Origin: a virus | Direction: 5' to 3' (one strand) | Virus record (IMG/VR): IMGVR_UViG_3300031162_000935 | Location: 1-22,897 of that record | DNA: 22,897 bases | Part shown: positions 20,080-22,897 of the stretch, piece after piece | Layout: each line of letters starts with the position of its first letter | How positions within the stretch are numbered: the first letter of the stretch is position 1 | Translations under genes and position numbers: made by a program | The notes under the pieces: model-generated | Seen by the model: only the letters and a program-made list of their open reading frames with translations | Database searches by the model: none | Told to the model about the DNA's origin: nothing

Positions 20080-21906
20080 ATGAATAAGTTAATCTGCCTA
20101 GATATAGAAGTCCTCCCCAATTACTTCCTAATTGTTATCAAAGGTTTACAGTCAGGTAAATATGTAAAGATAGATATGTATGGAGCTGATACTAAACTTA
20201 CAAGAGAACAAAGAAGTAAGTTAAACTCTCTGCTTTCTAAGTACACATCATTTGGTTACAACTCAGTTAAATATGATATGCCTCTAATAAACTACGCGCT
20301 TACTGGTGCAACTTGTAAAGATATTTACGAAGGCTCAAAAGGTATCATAGACAATAATCAACCGGATTGGTTAACTTATCGTACTTTAGATATTGAACAA
20401 AGACGCTACGACCACTTCGATGTGAGTGAACCGTCACCAGCTGTAATGATTTCACTTAAGAATTATGGTACTCGTGTTGGCTCAAAGAAGTTACAAGAGT
20501 TTTATCTTGACCCACATCTTGCAATTACTGAGGAACAAGTGCAAGGTCTTACAGATTATTGTGAAAATGATGTTGAGGTTACTATTGATTTATATAGAGC
20601 TATTGAGTCACGCATTAATCTACGTGTTAATATGGGTAAACAATATGGTCTTGACCTTAGAAGTAAGTCTGATGCACAGATAGCTGAGACAGTTATTGCT
20701 TCTGAGTTGCAGAAGCAAGGTGTGACAGCTAAGAAGCCTACATTACCTAGTGGATTTAAAGCACATTACCAAGCACCTGATTACGTTAAGTTTAAAGATA
20801 AAAAACTTAATGAACTTGTTGAAATGATAGAAGATATTAAATTTGATATAGCTACTAACGGCGCTGTCAAGCTTCCAAAGATTTTATCTAATCATAAGAT
20901 TATAATTGGTAACACAACATACAAAATGGGTATTGGTGGATTGCATTCCCAAGAGAAATCTATCTCTGTTGTATCAAATGAAACACACGTTATGCGTAAT
21001 GCTGACTTTGCCTCATATTATCCATTCATAATTTTAAATCAAGGTTTATATCCTAAACATTTAGGTACAAAATTTTTATCTGTTTATAGGAGTATTGTTG
21101 AGACAAGACTTAGAGCGAAGGCTGATGGGAATAAGTTGATAGCTGAGTCATTAAAAATTACCATCAATGGGTCGTTTGGGAAACTGGGTTCAAAATATTC
21201 AAAATTATATTCTCCTAATCTAATGTTGGCTACAACAATTACTGGTCAATTAACTTTACTAATGTTGATAGAGCAACTCGAAATGTATAATATCCCAGTT
21301 GTGTCTGCTAACACGGACGGTCTTGAATATTATTGTCCTAGAGATAAAATAGATTTAGCTGAGACTTTAGTATTTGACTTAGAACTTGTGACTGGTTTTA
21401 ACATGGAACACGGAGAGTATAGAGCTTTACATGCAAAAGATGTAAATAATTACGTGGCTGTTTACGATGGTTATACTAAATCAAAAGGTCTTTATGCTGA
21501 AACATGGTGGGAAGAAAAGAATGACCCAAATGTAGCTTTAAAAAAAGGTATGCAAACAGCTATTGTTTATGTTGCTATTCGTAAATACTTGCTTGATGGT
21601 TGTAATATGTCTGAAACGATTAATGATTGTAAAGACATGAACATGTTTGTATCCGCTAGAACTGTTAAAAGTGGTGGTGTTTACAAGGGTCAGTACCTTG
21701 GTAAGATGTGTCGTTGGTATTATTCAACTGAAGGTAGTTCTATAAATTATAGTAACAACGGAAACCTCGTACCAAAAACGGCTGAGGGAAATGGTGTTAA
21801 ACCTATGATGGATTTAACAGATACGTTACCTGATGATTTAGATTACGATTGGTATTTCAATGAAGCAGTATCAAAATTAAAAGACTTAGGAGTTACTTAT
21901 GAATGA
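20080..21906 (+). CDS. DNA polymerase with 3'-5' exonuclease, family B-like
   Basis: This 608-aa enzyme copies phage DNA. Exonuclease motifs are CLDIEVLPN (Asp8, Glu10; Exo I), FGYNSVKYD (Asn61 to Asp66; Exo II) and YCENDVEVTIDLY (Tyr160, Asp164; Exo III). Polymerase motifs are NADFASYYPF (motif A, D309-x-x-SYYP), SLKITINGSFGKLG (motif B, Lys359 to Gly367) and SANTDGLEYY (motif C, NTDG in place of the usual DTDS). The SYYP and K-x3-NG-x-FG patterns are family B, not the family A of T7. I choose ATG 20080, which has AAAGGA, over an upstream TTG in the hairpin region. It overlaps the next gene by eight bases. Confidence 0.9.
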   Translation: MNKLICLDIEVLPNYFLIVIKGLQSGKYVKIDMYGADTKLTREQRSKLNSLLSKYTSFGYNSVKYDMPLINYALTGATCKDIYEGSKGIIDNNQPDWLTYRTLDIEQRRYDHFDVSEPSPAVMISLKNYGTRVGSKKLQEFYLDPHLAITEEQVQGLTDYCENDVEVTIDLYRAIESRINLRVNMGKQYGLDLRSKSDAQIAETVIASELQKQGVTAKKPTLPSGFKAHYQAPDYVKFKDKKLNELVEMIEDIKFDIATNGAVKLPKILSNHKIIIGNTTYKMGIGGLHSQEKSISVVSNETHVMRNADFASYYPFIILNQGLYPKHLGTKFLSVYRSIVETRLRAKADGNKLIAESLKITINGSFGKLGSKYSKLYSPNLMLATTITGQLTLLMLIEQLEMYNIPVVSANTDGLEYYCPRDKIDLAETLVFDLELVTGFNMEHGEYRALHAKDVNNYVAVYDGYTKSKGLYAETWWEEKNDPNVALKKGMQTAIVYVAIRKYLLDGCNMSETINDCKDMNMFVSARTVKSGGVYKGQYLGKMCRWYYSTEGSSINYSNNGNLVPKTAEGNGVKPMMDLTDTLPDDLDYDWYFNEAVSKLKDLGVTYE

Positions 21907-22261
21907 TTATGAATTTTATTGGACAATATTCCACGGGGTTTTAGGTTTGGTGTCATTGATGGGTATCGTTTATCTCTCAGCAAAATCTGAAAAGATAATC
22001 AAAATATATCCTATGCCAACCGAGTGTGTCGTTAATGTTATAGAACATGGATATAGAATGCAGCGTTATCAAATGGAACACCGTGTACCAAGAGAATATG
22101 AAGATAAAAGATATGCTGTTGACCATATTCGTGTAGCTAGAGATAGATTTGCTAGAGACTTAGCTGAGTTAGCTACGATGGAAGAGTACGATGATAGGTA
22201 TCAGTTTAGGGATGAGAAAATAATATTATTATATTTAGACTTAGCTATAAGGACATCATAA
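21899..22261 (+). CDS. 120-aa membrane protein between polymerase and helicase
   Basis: An N-terminal segment (residues about 6-27, FYWTIFHGVLGLVSLMGIVY) is one membrane helix. A basic and acidic helical cytoplasmic domain follows (REYEDKRYAVDHIRVARDRF, about 65-84). No enzyme motif is seen and the function is unknown. TAGGAG lies before the ATG, which is inside the polymerase gene. The stop overlaps the helicase start (TAATG). Tethering of replication proteins to the membrane is a possibility. Confidence 0.75.
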   Translation: MNDYEFYWTIFHGVLGLVSLMGIVYLSAKSEKIIKIYPMPTECVVNVIEHGYRMQRYQMEHRVPREYEDKRYAVDHIRVARDRFARDLAELATMEEYDDRYQFRDEKIILLYLDLAIRTS

Positions 22262-22897
22262 TGTTAAGAAAAGACCAACTACATAAGTATCAGGACCGTG
22301 CTGTTAATCATATCTTAGATATTCCTAAGAGCGCGTTGTTCTTAGATATGGGTTTAGGTAAGACAGTATCAACTCTGACAGCTGTAGAAGACTTAATGTA
22401 CGACAGCTTCCAAGTTGATAAGGTTTTAATCATTGCACCATTGCGTGTTTGTAACACTGTATGGATGCAAGAAGCTAAGAAGTGGGAACATACAAGTAAC
22501 TTGACATTCTCAAACCTAGCTGGTGGTAAATCAAACATGATGGTAGGTCTTCAACGTAAGGCTGACATCTATATTATCAACAGAGAAAATATTAAAGCTC
22601 TTGTCATGCACTTGGGTAAGAAGTGGAACTTTGATATGGTCGTCATTGATGAAAGTTCTTCATTCAAATCCCCATCTTCACAACGTTTCAAAGCCCTTAA
22701 GAAAGTTCTTCCTTTAATAACTCGTACTGTTTTATTAACTGGTACACCAGCTTCAAATGGTTATGGGGATTTATATTCCCAGTTCTTTTTGCTTGATGGT
22801 GGATTTAGATTAGGTAGAACGCAAACAATGTTTAGGACTAGATACTTTGATAAAGACTTCATGGGTTGGAACTATACGTTACGTGATGGTGCTGTTA
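22261..22897 (+). CDS. SNF2-type DNA helicase, N-terminal 212 residues (partial)
   Basis: The gene runs off the right edge. The N-terminus (YQDRAVNHIL) is the Q-motif-like entry. Walker A/motif I is LDMGLGKT (28-35), motif Ia VLIIAPLRV (55-63), Walker B/motif II VVIDESSSFKSPSS (127-140, the SNF2 form of the DExx box) and motif III LLTGTPASNG (158-167), followed by LYSQFFLLDGG. This is the SNF2-like helicase usually found next to polymerase, DUF2800 and DUF2815 in phage replication modules. The second RecA-like lobe should lie just outside. AAGGA precedes the ATG. Confidence 0.9.
   Translation, partial: MLRKDQLHKYQDRAVNHILDIPKSALFLDMGLGKTVSTLTAVEDLMYDSFQVDKVLIIAPLRVCNTVWMQEAKKWEHTSNLTFSNLAGGKSNMMVGLQRKADIYIINRENIKALVMHLGKKWNFDMVVIDESSSFKSPSSQRFKALKKVLPLITRTVLLTGTPASNGYGDLYSQFFLLDGGFRLGRTQTMFRTRYFDKDFMGWNYTLRDGAV

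Noticed and set aside
1-22897. Reassignment of TAG to an amino acid, suggested by the amber-broken GIY-YIG-like gene
   Set aside because: TAG ends at least five genes (stops at 5955, 9571, 10936, 16236 and 19989), two of them with a TAA within two codons, which fits normal termination.

Overview
The window is part of an AT-rich tailed-bacteriophage genome (podovirus). It holds a T7-like set of head and tail genes on the minus strand (positions 1-8974) and a replication gene set on the plus strand (10461-22897). No ribosomal, tRNA, integrase or host housekeeping gene is visible. The host cannot be named from the sequence. Shine-Dalgarno sites are strong, one promoter is a clean sigma70 type, a lipobox lipoprotein is present, and DnaA-box-like repeats occur. 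A low-GC bacterium, probably Gram-negative, fits but is inferred.

Left arm (minus strand, read from right to left): a 115-aa protein, a 102-aa membrane-anchored protein, a 58-aa small protein, portal, a 22-aa basic peptide, a 179-aa unknown, scaffold, major capsid protein, a 150-aa probable head or virion protein, tail tubular protein A, tail tubular protein B and the N-terminal part of a repeat-rich tail fibre that runs off the left edge. The order portal-scaffold-capsid-tubular A-tubular B-fibre is that of T7 genes 8-9-10-11-12 and beyond. Genes are packed with TAATG or ATGA overlaps. The capsid gene is an exception. It has about 175 bp of upstream DNA with a promoter-like 11-mer and a leader whose 12-bp helix would bury the capsid ribosome-binding site.

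Centre (8959-10460): apparently face-to-face promoters, one orphan plus-strand gene (9004-9573), then about 890 bp with no gene. That stretch holds four 12-bp DnaA-box-like repeats, 20-21-bp direct repeats, three copies of a GCTGAAAG...TTAATGCAA module and a 12-bp inverted repeat. It is the obvious regulatory or origin-like region.

Right arm (plus strand): a run of very small genes (10461-12992), several below normal gene-finder cutoffs, including a 25-aa zinc-ribbon-like peptide and a 24-aa membrane peptide. Next is a cluster of TGACCACC/GGTGGTCA repeats around an AT-rich tract (13010-13256), a promoter and a leader able to form two mutually exclusive helices. The replication genes follow: prim-pol/helicase, an accessory protein, a GIY-YIG-like (T5orf172-type) gene broken by one amber codon, a Cas4/RecB-like nuclease (DUF2800), a small basic protein, a DUF2815-type ssDNA-binding protein, a membrane protein plus lipoprotein pair, a MazG-like pyrophosphohydrolase, a family B-type DNA polymerase, a membrane protein and the start of an SNF2-type helicase.

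Together the genes describe a phage that builds a T7-style particle but replicates with a primase-helicase/family B polymerase/SNF2/DUF2800/DUF2815 module better known to me from siphophages and prophages. Terminase, lysis, internal virion and RNA polymerase genes are not in the window.
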